From positions 1-27,190 of the IMG/VR virus record IMGVR_UViG_3300036772_000237: 27,190 nucleotides of DNA. One strand, 5' to 3'. Made by a program: the position numbers and the translations under genes. The notes beneath the pieces were generated by a model. The model had not been told where the DNA came from, ran no database searches, and worked only from the letters and a program-made list of their open reading frames with translations. The DNA is from a virus. Position 1 is the first letter of the stretch. Each line of letters begins with the position of its first letter. Shown in pieces: positions 15,309 to 22,717 of the stretch.

Positions 15309-15366
15309 CCCGTTACTTTATCTCCATGCTAGGATTACTCTAACTTTTACCCATGGGGATAGGGAA

Positions 15367-15702
15367 ATGAAAAAAAAGATTCTAGGGTTAGTCATTTTGG
15401 GATTGACTGGATGCAGTGCCTCCACCCTCGAAAAACAAGGTCCCATTTTTTCCGGTAGTTCCTTAAAGGCAGCTTCTCAACTTAATAAATGCTTGACCCC
15501 TAAATGGCAAGATCTCCACCCTCAGGCGACAAGCATTGAAACTGAGGATGGTTATAAAATTTCGGCGGCTGACGATCTATTTGGTGTTTTGTCTATGGCT
15601 ATCATACATGACAAAGGAGCCAGTGGTTCTGATGTGAAAGTTTACGCGGCAAGCAAAGGGATCGGTGATCCTTGGGGAAGTGCCGCAAAGTCCTGTCTTT
15701 AA
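15367..15702 (+). CDS. Small phage lipoprotein (moron)
   Basis: This 111-residue protein starts at ATG 15367. Residues 1-16 are a lipoprotein signal: basic MKKK, hydrophobic ILGLVILG, lipobox L-T-G-C with Cys16 as the lipidated residue. Serine at +2 favours transport to the outer membrane. The mature part (SASTLEKQGPIFSGSSLKAASQLNKCLTPKWQDLHPQATSIETEDGYKISAADD...GDPWGSAAKSCL) has two cysteines that could form a disulfide. It lies between two intrinsic terminators, an arrangement typical of a lysogen-expressed moron. Small phage lipoproteins often mask receptors or block DNA entry by rival phages; that role is inferred here. I do not recognise the exact family. Confidence 0.7.
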   Translation: MKKKILGLVILGLTGCSASTLEKQGPIFSGSSLKAASQLNKCLTPKWQDLHPQATSIETEDGYKISAADDLFGVLSMAIIHDKGASGSDVKVYAASKGIGDPWGSAAKSCL

Positions 15703-15706
15703 ATCA

Positions 15707-15728
15707 AACCACCTTCGGGTGGTTTTTT
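15707..15728 (+). terminator. Intrinsic terminator upstream of gpI (AACCACC-TTCG-GGTGGTT)
   Basis: A 7-bp perfect stem with a stable TTCG tetraloop is followed by TTTT (15725-15728). It ends the lipoprotein transcript 13 bp before gpI. Late transcription from gpK must pass it to reach I and J. Confidence 0.85.
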
Positions 15729-15740
15729 AATGGGGTAAAA

Positions 15741-16343
15741 ATGCAAGAAATAATGACAACAATTGAGTTTGGTGGCTCACTTGGGAAAACATTTGGCAAA
15801 ACTCATCAAAGATTAATAAGCACCGTTGGGGAATCAATTAGAGCTTTATCCTGCACTATTAACGGGTTTGAGCAATATCTAAATACAAGCAAACAAAGGG
15901 GACTTACTTTTGCTGTATTTAAGGGAAAGAAGAACATCGGAAAAGACGATCTTGGTTTTCCTGTTACAGGAGAAGTAATTCGAGTCGTTCCTATAATTAT
16001 TGGTAGTAAAAAGGCTGGAATGCTCCAAACCATATTAGGAGCAGTTCTTGTTGTTGTTGGAGCCTTGGGAGCTACGATAGGCCAAGCATGGGGTGGCGCT
16101 GCATGGGGGCCAGCAGCAATGAAAATTGGTGCTGCCATGATGCTTGGTGGTGTCGTGCAAATGCTTTCGCCTCAGCCCGGTGGCCTCGCTAGCAAGCAGA
16201 GTGCTGATAACCAAGCTTCTTATGCATTCGGTGGCGTGACGAATACAGCTGCTCAGGGTTACCCCGTTCCATTGCTTTATGGCCAGCGCTTGATTGGTGG
16301 AGCCATTATATCCGCCGGGATCTACGTCGAAGATAAGCAGTAA
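15741..16343 (+). CDS. I: Tail assembly protein I
   Basis: This 200-residue protein (lambda gpI 223) starts at ATG 15741 with ggggt upstream. The frame is open earlier, but that part lies across the terminator. The N-terminal domain (TTIEFGGSLGKTFGKTHQRLISTVGESIRALSCTINGFEQYL) is ubiquitin-like in this family. Residues about 93-145 (AGMLQTILGAVLVVVGALGATIGQAWGGAAWGPAAMKIGAAMMLGGVVQML) form long glycine-rich hydrophobic segments, followed by FGGVTNTAAQGYPVPLLYGQRLIGGAIISAGIYVEDK. GpI is needed with J to build the tail tip but is not in the finished virion. The DNA of this gene is more AT-rich than J, and it sits alone between twin terminators. Confidence 0.9.
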   Translation: MQEIMTTIEFGGSLGKTFGKTHQRLISTVGESIRALSCTINGFEQYLNTSKQRGLTFAVFKGKKNIGKDDLGFPVTGEVIRVVPIIIGSKKAGMLQTILGAVLVVVGALGATIGQAWGGAAWGPAAMKIGAAMMLGGVVQMLSPQPGGLASKQSADNQASYAFGGVTNTAAQGYPVPLLYGQRLIGGAIISAGIYVEDKQ

Positions 16344-16360
16344 AACTTACGAATTCAATT

Positions 16361-16383
16361 AACCACCTGAGGGTGGTTTTTTT
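16361..16383 (+). terminator. Intrinsic terminator between gpI and gpJ (AACCACC-TGAG-GGTGGTT)
   Basis: The 7-bp stem is identical to that of the terminator before gpI; only the tetraloop differs. TTTTT follows (16379-16383), and gpJ starts 12 bp later. Within an antiterminated late operon it would be read through. Confidence 0.85.
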
Positions 16384-16394
16384 ATGGGCGCAAT

Positions 16395-19300
16395 ATGGCA
16401 AAGAACCTGATTAAAGGACGCAAGGGTGGGTCTTCGTCATCCCGTACCCCGACCGAACAGCCTGATGATTTACAGTCGATTGCAAAGGCAAAGTTACTTA
16501 TCGCGTTAGGTGAAGGTGAGTTTGCTGGTGGGCTGGATGGGAAAAGCATTTTTCTTGACGGTACCGCACTGGAGAACGCGGACGGTTCAGCAAATTTTAG
16601 TGGCGTGGCGTGGGAGTTTCGCCCCGGCACTCAGGCGCAAACCTATATTCAGGGGATGCCAGGCACTGAGAACGAAATCAATGTTGGAACCGAGATTAAA
16701 AGTGCCGTTGCCTGGACTCACACTTTTACTAATACGCAGCTCTCAGCCGTTCGCCTGCGCCTTAAATGGCCTTCGTTGTTCAACCAGAAAGATGACGGTG
16801 ATCTGGTTGGCTATTCGATTAATTACTCAATTGACTTACAGACTGACGGTGGTACCTGGCAAACGGTAATTAATACCGCAGTAACCGGCAAGACAACCTC
16901 GGGTTATGAGCGTAGTCACCGCATCGATTTGCCACTGGCAGGAAGCACATGGACCGTCCGCCTGCGCAAAACCACAACCGACGCCAACAGCGCGAAAATC
17001 GGCGATACGATGACTCTGCAAAGTTACACCGAAGTCATTGATGCAAAATTACGTTATCCGAATACAGCGCTACTCTACATCGAGTTCGATTCAAGCCAGT
17101 TCAATGGCAGTATTCCTCCAATTTCATGTAAGCCGCGTGGACGAGTTATACGTGTGCCGGATAATTACGATCCCATTACTCGCAGCTACAGTGGTACATG
17201 GACCGGTTCATTCAAATTTGCATGGACGGATAACCCTGCTTGGATATTTTATGATGTTGTTGTTAACGACCGTTTCGGACTTGGCCACAGACTGACGGCG
17301 GCAAACATTGATAAATGGGCGCTGTATCAGGTGGCGCAATATTGCGATCAACTGGTGCCAGATGGAAAGGGTGGAAGTGGCACCGAGCCTCGTTATATTT
17401 GCAATGTTTACGTTCAGAATCGTAATGATGCCTACACAGTGCTGCGGGACTTTGCTGCTATTTTCCGGGGGATGACAACCTGGGGTGGCAATCAAATTGT
17501 TACCCTGGCTGATATGCCTCGCGATATTGATTATAGCTATTCTCGCGCGAATGTTATCAACGGTGAATTCACTTACTCGAGCAGTACCACGAAAACGCGC
17601 TATACCACGGCACTGGTGTCCTGGTCCGATCCGGATAACGCTTACTCTGATGCGATGGAGTCGGTCTTTGAGCAGAATCTGGTTTCCCGTTATGGTTTTA
17701 ACCAGCTCGAGCTGACGGCAATCGGCTGCACCCGTCAGTCGGAAGCCAACCGAAAAGGGCGCTGGGGCATTCTGACCAACAACAAAGACCGTATTATTTC
17801 GTTCTCTGTCGGGCTGGACGGTATGATCCCCCAGCCTGGTTATATCATTGCCGTGGCTGATGAAATGCTTTCCGGGAAAGTTACGGGTGGGCGTATTCGC
17901 GCTGTAAATGGCCGAGTTATCACACTTGACCGAAAACCTGATGTCGTTGCTGGCGACAGACTTATCCTTAACCTACCATCCGGTTCTGCGCAGAACAGGA
18001 CCATCCAGGCGGTAAACGATAACGTCGTCACCGTGACGGTGGCGTATGGCGAAACTCCCGAGGCAGAAAGTGTCTGGGTGGTGGAGTCGGATGAGCTCTA
18101 CGCTCAACAATATAGAGTAGTGAGCGTGGCGGATAATAACGACGGCACGTTTACTATCTCTGGCGCGTATTACGATCCGGATAAATATGCCCGCATTGAT
18201 ACCGGTGCGTTGATTGATGAGCGTCCGGTCAGTGTCATTCCCCCTGGCAGCCAGACAGCGCCAGACAATATTGTCATTAACTCTTTCTCTGTCGTGCAGC
18301 AGGGCATCAGCGTGGAAACCATGCGCGTGAGCTGGGACCAGGCGAGTAACGCTATTTCTTATGAGGCACAATGGCGTCGTAATGAAGGGAACTGGGTCAG
18401 CGTACCGCGTAGCTCTACTACATCATTCGATGTGCCGGGTATTTACTCTGGTCGATATATAGTGCGTGTGCGTGCAATCAATGCGGCAGAGATTTCAAGT
18501 GGATGGGGTTATTCAGCCGAAAAAACATTAACCGGAAAGGTGGGTAATCCACCAAAGCCGGTTGGGTTTGTGGCCACGCCAATCAACTGGGGTATTCGTC
18601 TTAACTGGGGATTCCCCGCCAACACTGCCGACACGCTGAAAACGGAGATCCAGTACACGCCGAACGCGGATTATTCGGATTCGATACTTCTGACGGACGT
18701 CCCTTATCCGCAGGCCGAATACACCCAACTCGGCCTTCGTGCGGGGCAAGTATTCTGGTACCGGGCGCAACTGGTTGATAAGACGGGTAACGAGTCAGGG
18801 TATACCGACTGGGTTCGTGGCATGGCGAACGATAATGCTGATGATTACCTAGGCGATATCGCTAAAGACTTCCTTACTTCAGAAGATGGTGAGCGACTCT
18901 CCAGCCAGATTGACACCAATATCGAAGGGTTACTGCAGAACGCGCTGAATAACAACTCGTCAGTTGATCACCAGTTTGCTCTCTATGGACAGAATCGCGC
19001 CGATATTCTGACGATTGGCACCACTGTTGCGGATACAGAGCAAAGCCTGGCTGAGCTTTCGACCACGGTAGCCGTGAAGTTTGATGAGCAGGAAGCGGCG
19101 CTTGAGCAGAAAATGACGTCGGTTTTCGATAGTTCGGGCGGTTCAGCAATATACAGCATGAAAGCGGGCATTACGCTCAATGGCAATTACTACGACGCCG
19201 GGATGACTATTGCCGTTCTGGCACTATCAGGGCAGCCGGTGACAACGCGCATTGGTTTTAACGCCAATCAGTTCGTCGTCATGAGTGGCAGCGGAGGTAG

Positions 19301-19568
19301 TGCTTATTCACCTTTTGCCATCGTGAACGGACAGGTCTTTATCAGCTCAGCCTTTATTCAGGATGGCACGATCACTGATGCCAAGATTGGCAATTACATT
19401 CAGTCCAATAATTGGGTGTCCCAGACCACCGGCTGGCGTCTGGATAAAAGTGGAGTGCTGGAAATTAATGGCTCCCTTGCAGGGCAGGGGCGTAACGTTA
19501 TTAATAATACAGGGCAAAGAGTCTATGACCAGAACGGTACTTTGCGCGTTGTTGTTGGTCAGTATTAA
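16395..19568 (+). CDS. J: Tail tip / host specificity protein J
   Basis: This 1057-residue protein (lambda gpJ 1132) opens MAKNLIKGRKGG, with DDLQSIAKAKLLIALGEGEFAGGLDG, WEFRPGTQAQTYIQGMPGTENEINVG and CKPRGRVIRVPDNYDPITRSYSGTW, all standard J signatures. Residues 1-590 form the tip core; about 610-800 hold two fibronectin type III domains (MRVSWDQASNAISYEAQWRR, IRLNWGFPANTADTLKTEIQY). Residues about 855-970 are a helical DUF1983-type central fibre region, and the last 90 residues (YIQSNNWVSQTTGWRLDKSGVLEINGS) form the distal receptor-binding region. J trimers form the central tail fibre that recognises the outer-membrane receptor. The final 44 bp also code, in another frame, for the start of the following lipoprotein. 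Confidence 0.95.
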   Translation: MAKNLIKGRKGGSSSSRTPTEQPDDLQSIAKAKLLIALGEGEFAGGLDGKSIFLDGTALENADGSANFSGVAWEFRPGTQAQTYIQGMPGTENEINVGTEIKSAVAWTHTFTNTQLSAVRLRLKWPSLFNQKDDGDLVGYSINYSIDLQTDGGTWQTVINTAVTGKTTSGYERSHRIDLPLAGSTWTVRLRKTTTDANSAKIGDTMTLQSYTEVIDAKLRYPNTALLYIEFDSSQFNGSIPPISCKPRGRVIRVPDNYDPITRSYSGTWTGSFKFAWTDNPAWIFYDVVVNDRFGLGHRLTAANIDKWALYQVAQYCDQLVPDGKGGSGTEPRYICNVYVQNRNDAYTVLRDFAAIFRGMTTWGGNQIVTLADMPRDIDYSYSRANVINGEFTYSSSTTKTRYTTALVSWSDPDNAYSDAMESVFEQNLVSRYGFNQLELTAIGCTRQSEANRKGRWGILTNNKDRIISFSVGLDGMIPQPGYIIAVADEMLSGKVTGGRIRAVNGRVITLDRKPDVVAGDRLILNLPSGSAQNRTIQAVNDNVVTVTVAYGETPEAESVWVVESDELYAQQYRVVSVADNNDGTFTISGAYYDPDKYARIDTGALIDERPVSVIPPGSQTAPDNIVINSFSVVQQGISVETMRVSWDQASNAISYEAQWRRNEGNWVSVPRSSTTSFDVPGIYSGRYIVRVRAINAAEISSGWGYSAEKTLTGKVGNPPKPVGFVATPINWGIRLNWGFPANTADTLKTEIQYTPNADYSDSILLTDVPYPQAEYTQLGLRAGQVFWYRAQLVDKTGNESGYTDWVRGMANDNADDYLGDIAKDFLTSEDGERLSSQIDTNIEGLLQNALNNNSSVDHQFALYGQNRADILTIGTTVADTEQSLAELSTTVAVKFDEQEAALEQKMTSVFDSSGGSAIYSMKAGITLNGNYYDAGMTIAVLALSGQPVTTRIGFNANQFVVMSGSGGSAYSPFAIVNGQVFISSAFIQDGTITDAKIGNYIQSNNWVSQTTGWRLDKSGVLEINGSLAGQGRNVINNTGQRVYDQNGTLRVVVGQY

Positions 19569-19824
19569 CGGCTGCGCAACGCTGGATGATGGAATACATG
19601 AAGTTAATTGCAGGGGAGAATATGCCTCAGTAATTAATCTCAACAAGAAATTTGAAGTCATCAAAATTAAACAGGTGCGGATAGATAAAAATGGGGTTCT
19701 CTGGATAAGGCCTGTTAATACGCTTAATACCCATTTTATGGGAAGTCCCTGGAAAAATCGGAACCTGTTAAAAAACTATACCTGCACAGGGGAGGATTAT
19801 GGCTTACGGCGTCCAGTTATTTAA
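19525..19824 (+). CDS. Cor-like exclusion lipoprotein overlapping J
   Basis: This 99-residue protein starts at ATG 19525, inside the end of J in another frame, with gggcaaagag upstream. MTRTVLCALLLVSINGC is a lipoprotein signal with a lipobox I-N-G-C and Cys17 lipidated. The short mature part has two further cysteines (EVNCRGEYA, NYTCTGEDY) and basic beta-like segments FEVIKIKQVRIDKNGVLWIRPVNTLNTHF. In phi80, N15 and HK022, a small lipoprotein gene, cor, follows J and blocks the FhuA receptor against superinfection; location and architecture match. Direct identity with Cor is not claimed. The overlap ties its translation to J. It ends just inside the next gene (19799). Confidence 0.65.
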   Translation: MTRTVLCALLLVSINGCATLDDGIHEVNCRGEYASVINLNKKFEVIKIKQVRIDKNGVLWIRPVNTLNTHFMGSPWKNRNLLKNYTCTGEDYGLRRPVI

Positions 19825-20068
19825 CGCGTCTGGTGTGGAACTGGTCGGTCGCTTTGTTCCCTCGTTTATTGTGGATTTCATCACTTTCGGGAGTGGGACG
19901 AAAACCTACGCAGGCGTTACGGGAAAGTCACTTCAGGCGGTCCCGCTGAATTACATCACGAACCTTGAAAGTGTGGCAACCGTTCCCGCAACAGCATCAG
20001 TCAGTGGTAACACGCTGACCTATGCCAATGCTTCCGGGGAATGCCCGGTGCTTGTCTGTTATCAATAA
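19799..20068 (+). CDS. Tail-tip accessory protein (DUF6453-like), short form
   Basis: This 89-residue protein has caggggagg just upstream of ATG 19799. It begins MAYGVQLFNASGVELVGRFVPSFIVDFITFGSGTKTYAG, the same opening plan as the next gene (MTYGLQIFRDDGSLWMSPDVTPLNYIGKIAFGGTGT). It is beta-rich with no signal peptide or membrane segment. Small proteins of this type follow J in many Klebsiella and Enterobacter lambda-like prophages and are thought to sit near the central fibre; their function is not established. It overlaps the lipoprotein gene by 26 bp and precedes its paralogue by 15 bp. Confidence 0.6.
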   Translation: MAYGVQLFNASGVELVGRFVPSFIVDFITFGSGTKTYAGVTGKSLQAVPLNYITNLESVATVPATASVSGNTLTYANASGECPVLVCYQ

Positions 20069-20083
20069 CGGAGTCATTCAACC

Positions 20084-20713
20084 ATGACTTATGGCCTGCA
20101 AATATTTAGAGACGATGGTTCTCTGTGGATGAGCCCTGATGTAACACCGTTAAATTATATCGGTAAAATAGCGTTCGGTGGAACAGGTACAATTACAACG
20201 TCCGTCCCCTCAGGGAAAAACCTGATGGTGTTTATTCGTAATGATGTCGCTACTTCTGCAACACGTATAACGACCAGCAATGCGGGTGCTGTCTGGACGA
20301 TAACCATTACCCAGACAAACTCTGGTGGTTTGCTATATCTGTTTGCAAATATGGTCACGAGTACAACGGGGTTTGGTGTCGCTGTTTATAACGCTGCAGG
20401 AGAAATGACCTGGAATACGGACATGCTACCTATGCAGTTTTTTAATGTGAATAATCCTTATGGTGTATCCCAGACCGGAAATTACTCTATTGATACCGGC
20501 GTCCAGATTGCTGTAGCCCCAGGCGTTTGCTCTACCTATATTGCCGTACTCAACGCGCCGCAGAATATATATTTGTGGGGCGCTATAAGCGCGGGGGCAA
20601 GTGGTACCAGCATTTATGGGGTGCGTAGCACCGGTGTTCAGGTTAACGGCCAGCGTCAGGTATGGAAATACAAAGAGTTTTTTCTATGTATCGACGTATC
20701 AAAATACCCTTAA
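20084..20713 (+). CDS. Tail-tip accessory protein (DUF6453-like), long form
   Basis: This 209-residue protein starts at ATG 20084 with acggag upstream. It has the MTYGLQIFRDDGSLWMSPDVTPLNYIGKI opening shared with the preceding gene. An internal echo appears around residues 97-120 (FGVAVYNAAGEMTWNTDMLPMQFFNV), suggesting two copies of one beta-sandwich unit. The sequence is rich in T, S, G and N, as expected of a virion surface protein. No enzymatic motif is seen. It is probably part of, or attached to, the tail tip or fibre base. It ends just before a terminator. Confidence 0.6.
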   Translation: MTYGLQIFRDDGSLWMSPDVTPLNYIGKIAFGGTGTITTSVPSGKNLMVFIRNDVATSATRITTSNAGAVWTITITQTNSGGLLYLFANMVTSTTGFGVAVYNAAGEMTWNTDMLPMQFFNVNNPYGVSQTGNYSIDTGVQIAVAPGVCSTYIAVLNAPQNIYLWGAISAGASGTSIYGVRSTGVQVNGQRQVWKYKEFFLCIDVSKYP

Positions 20714-20733
20714 CCAAAATACTTATTAAATTG

Positions 20734-20755
20734 CCGACCAATGTGTCGGTTTTTT
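20734..20755 (+). terminator. Intrinsic terminator before the tail fibre gene
   Basis: CCGAC (20734-20738), loop caatgt, GTCGG (20745-20749), then six T residues (20750-20755). It lies 20 bp after the accessory protein and 24 bp before the fibre gene, marking a module joint. Confidence 0.7.
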
Positions 20756-20778
20756 ATTGTCTGAAATAAGGAGTTTCC

Positions 20779-21627
20779 ATGCCAGCAGGCACTATTGCCC
20801 TTACCAACAACTCAGTCGCTGTGACCGGTTCCGGTACCGCATTTCCTACTGAGCTCAAAGGGAATGATTTCCTTGTTGCCGTAGTGGGTGGTACGACGTA
20901 CACGCTGGGTGTTAAATCGGTCGAGTCAGCAACAGCTCTGACCCTTACCACTTCCTATGGCGGGCCGACCACCAGCGGCCTTGCATGGACACCCATTCCA
21001 AACGGCACACTGGTGGGTATTACGGCTCAAATTGCTGCTGATACAGCGCGCGCCATTCGTGGTTTGAATTATGACAAACAGAATTGGCAGCAGGTTTACA
21101 GTTCCAGCGGAAATATCACTGTAACGTTGCCAGATGGCTCTACATGGGCAGGGCCATCGTGGAAATACCTTTCCGATAACATGGCAACCAAAGTAGCCGG
21201 TGCAGTTCCTGTGAACCAGGGTGGGACTGGTGGAAATACGCAACTACTTGCGAGAGCGGGACTGGGTGTTCCTGCGGGGGTGGACGCTCAAATGTGTACG
21301 GCATGGGCGATGACTAGCGGTCTTGTGTCTCCAGCTATTTATGCAGCCTACAATATAAGCTCTGTTGTTCTTCTGAGCACGGGTATCTACCAGATTAACT
21401 TTACAGTGCCTATGGCAAATACATTCTACTCTGCTAACGCCAGTTTTGACCCTGACTCAGATGCTGTAGCGTATTTCAATCAGGCTGCATCACCTCGATC
21501 TATTTATATCCCTCAATCACAAAAAAACATGTCGAATTTCAGAATATATACGGGTGCAAACCTTTCGACTGCGAGTCAGGCTCTTAATGCCCGACACCTT
21601 AATATCTCGGTTTTCGGAGGCAAATAA
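20779..21627 (+). CDS. Short tail fibre protein
   Basis: This 282-residue protein starts at ATG 20779 with aaggag upstream. The N-terminal 70 residues, MPAGTIALTNNSVAVTGSGTAFPTELKGNDFLVAVVGGTTYTLGVKSVESATALTLTTSYGGPT, are a beta domain common at the base of side tail fibres in Klebsiella and Enterobacter prophages. NMATKVAGAVPVNQGGTGGNTQLLARAGLGVPA is the recurrent fibre-repeat motif. The C-terminal 110 residues end LNARHLNISVFGGK and probably form the variable receptor-binding tip. It is short compared with lambda Stf. The stop overlaps the next gene's ATG (TAATG), a typical fibre to fibre-accessory junction. Confidence 0.85.
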   Translation: MPAGTIALTNNSVAVTGSGTAFPTELKGNDFLVAVVGGTTYTLGVKSVESATALTLTTSYGGPTTSGLAWTPIPNGTLVGITAQIAADTARAIRGLNYDKQNWQQVYSSSGNITVTLPDGSTWAGPSWKYLSDNMATKVAGAVPVNQGGTGGNTQLLARAGLGVPAGVDAQMCTAWAMTSGLVSPAIYAAYNISSVVLLSTGIYQINFTVPMANTFYSANASFDPDSDAVAYFNQAASPRSIYIPQSQKNMSNFRIYTGANLSTASQALNARHLNISVFGGK

Positions 21628-21878
21628 TGGACGTTATTATTTTTCAAACCCCAGATGGGGTTGCGCTGCTTCAACCTTTCACCGGGTGCGGGTTGTCAGT
21701 TCTGGATATAGGTAAAAAAGATGTCTTTCCAGGATCTCCGTTCTGGATCACCGATAGCAGTACTTTGCCGGTGAATCAACCGCAAGTTACCTGGGAGCTT
21801 GATACTGACTCACTAGGCGATCCGGATGGCTATGGCGGTACTTACATTCAGGAGGCAGAAAAAGGAAATGACGAATAA
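21627..21878 (+). CDS. Small protein between tail fibre and its assembly factor
   Basis: This 83-residue protein has ggagg 7-11 bases before ATG 21627, which overlaps the fibre stop. The sequence MDVIIFQTPDGVALLQPFTGCGLSVLDIGKKDVFPGSPFWITDSSTLP...TWELDTDSLGDPDGYG is acidic with no signal peptide. Proteins of this size and place accompany tail fibres in enterobacterial prophages and are presumed to help folding or sit in the fibre; I do not know a proven role. It overlaps the following gene by 11 bp. Confidence 0.6.
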   Translation: MDVIIFQTPDGVALLQPFTGCGLSVLDIGKKDVFPGSPFWITDSSTLPVNQPQVTWELDTDSLGDPDGYGGTYIQEAEKGNDE

Positions 21879-22107
21879 AATCATGATTAAAGTTAATGCC
21901 GAAAAACTTGCTGTTATAAACGCTGAGGATGCACGCCAGAAGCGTGATCAGTTACTCTCTGATTGTGACTGGGTAGTGCTGCGTTCGCAGGAGCAAAGCG
22001 AGCCGGTACCGGAAGAATGGGCATCATATCGTCGCCAGCTAAGGGATATTTCTGAACAGGTAGGCTTTCCCAATGAAGTGATCTGGCCCGTAACGCCAGT
22101 AGCATGA
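21868..22107 (+). CDS. Tail fibre assembly protein
   Basis: This 79-residue protein starts at ATG 21868, preceded by aaaagga. The earlier in-frame ATG at 21826 lies deep in the previous gene and lacks a ribosome-binding site. AEDARQKRDQLLSDCDWVVLRSQEQSEPVPEEWASYRRQLRDISEQVGFPNEVIWPVTP is the classic C-terminal domain of tail fibre assembly proteins (Tfa/DUF4376 type), with the R-D-x-L-L-x-x-x-D-W and W-x-x-Y-R-x-x-L-R-x-I signatures and final WP. Such proteins help fibre trimers fold and may stay on the fibre tip. Tfa proteins are usually about 190 aa; this is the short, single-domain form. Confidence 0.85.
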   Translation: MTNKIMIKVNAEKLAVINAEDARQKRDQLLSDCDWVVLRSQEQSEPVPEEWASYRRQLRDISEQVGFPNEVIWPVTPVA

Positions 22108-22257
22108 ACAGTCACCGCAGCAGAGCGACTGGATATCTTCGTTCTGAAAATTTACACAACGCGTAATCCCTTCATCAGTAAAGTCCTTTAATCCGATTCG
22201 CTCAATATTCAACCAGTCCTGCTTGCCGGCTCGCTTGATCAGTTTTAATGATAGATA

Positions 22258-22277
22258 TACTGTATATAAACACAGTA
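22258..22277. promoter_or_regulatory. LexA box upstream of umuD
   Basis: tactgtatataaacacagta matches the enterobacterial SOS box TACTGTATATAAAAACAGTA at 19 of 20 positions, with intact CTGT and ACAG ends. It lies 18 bp before the umuD ATG, so LexA would block transcription until DNA damage. Confidence 0.95.
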
Positions 22278-22295
22278 TTTTATTAAGGCTCTCAT

Positions 22296-22715
22296 ATGAA
22301 TCTCATCAAGCCCGTTTTTCTACGCGAAGTTATCACTATTCCTCTGTTCAGTGAGCCTGTGAAATGTGGTTTCCCGTCACCAGCACAAGACTACGTTGAA
22401 GAGCGCGTAGACATTAGCCAGTTAATCGTACCTCATCCCGCCAGCACCTATTTTGTCAGGGCTTCGGGAGACTCAATGATAGACGGGGGGATCAGTGACG
22501 GCGATTTGCTGGCTGTGGACTGTTCGCGCAGCGCCACGCATAACGATGTGGTCATTGCTTCAGTTGATGGTGAATTTACGGTCAAACGTCTCCAGCTTTA
22601 CCCGACAGTCCAGCTTAACCCGATGAATACCGCATACTCGCCAATTCTCATTGGCAGTGAAGGTACGCTCAATGTTCTGGGCGTGGTCACGTTTGTCATT
22701 AAATCGATGAGCTGA
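22296..22715 (+). CDS. umuD: UmuD, SOS-cleaved subunit of DNA polymerase V
   Basis: This 139-residue protein is the same length as E. coli UmuD. Self-cleavage elements are all present at canonical positions: Cys24-Gly25 cleavage site (VKCGF), Ser60 nucleophile in GDSM and Lys97 base in TVKR. RecA-ssDNA filaments stimulate cleavage to UmuD', which joins UmuC to form Pol V. A LexA box is immediately upstream and umuC follows after 2 bp. The N-terminal 23 residues differ from the E. coli chromosomal form, as is usual for mobile-element copies (compare MucA, RumA, ImpA). Carriage next to tail fibre genes points to a prophage-borne copy. Confidence 0.95.
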   Translation: MNLIKPVFLREVITIPLFSEPVKCGFPSPAQDYVEERVDISQLIVPHPASTYFVRASGDSMIDGGISDGDLLAVDCSRSATHNDVVIASVDGEFTVKRLQLYPTVQLNPMNTAYSPILIGSEGTLNVLGVVTFVIKSMS

Positions 22716-22717
22716 GC

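Noticed and set aside
19363-19524. Upstream extension of the Cor-like lipoprotein within J
   Set aside because: The extension would place the lipoprotein signal internally. ATG 19525 begins a textbook signal peptide.
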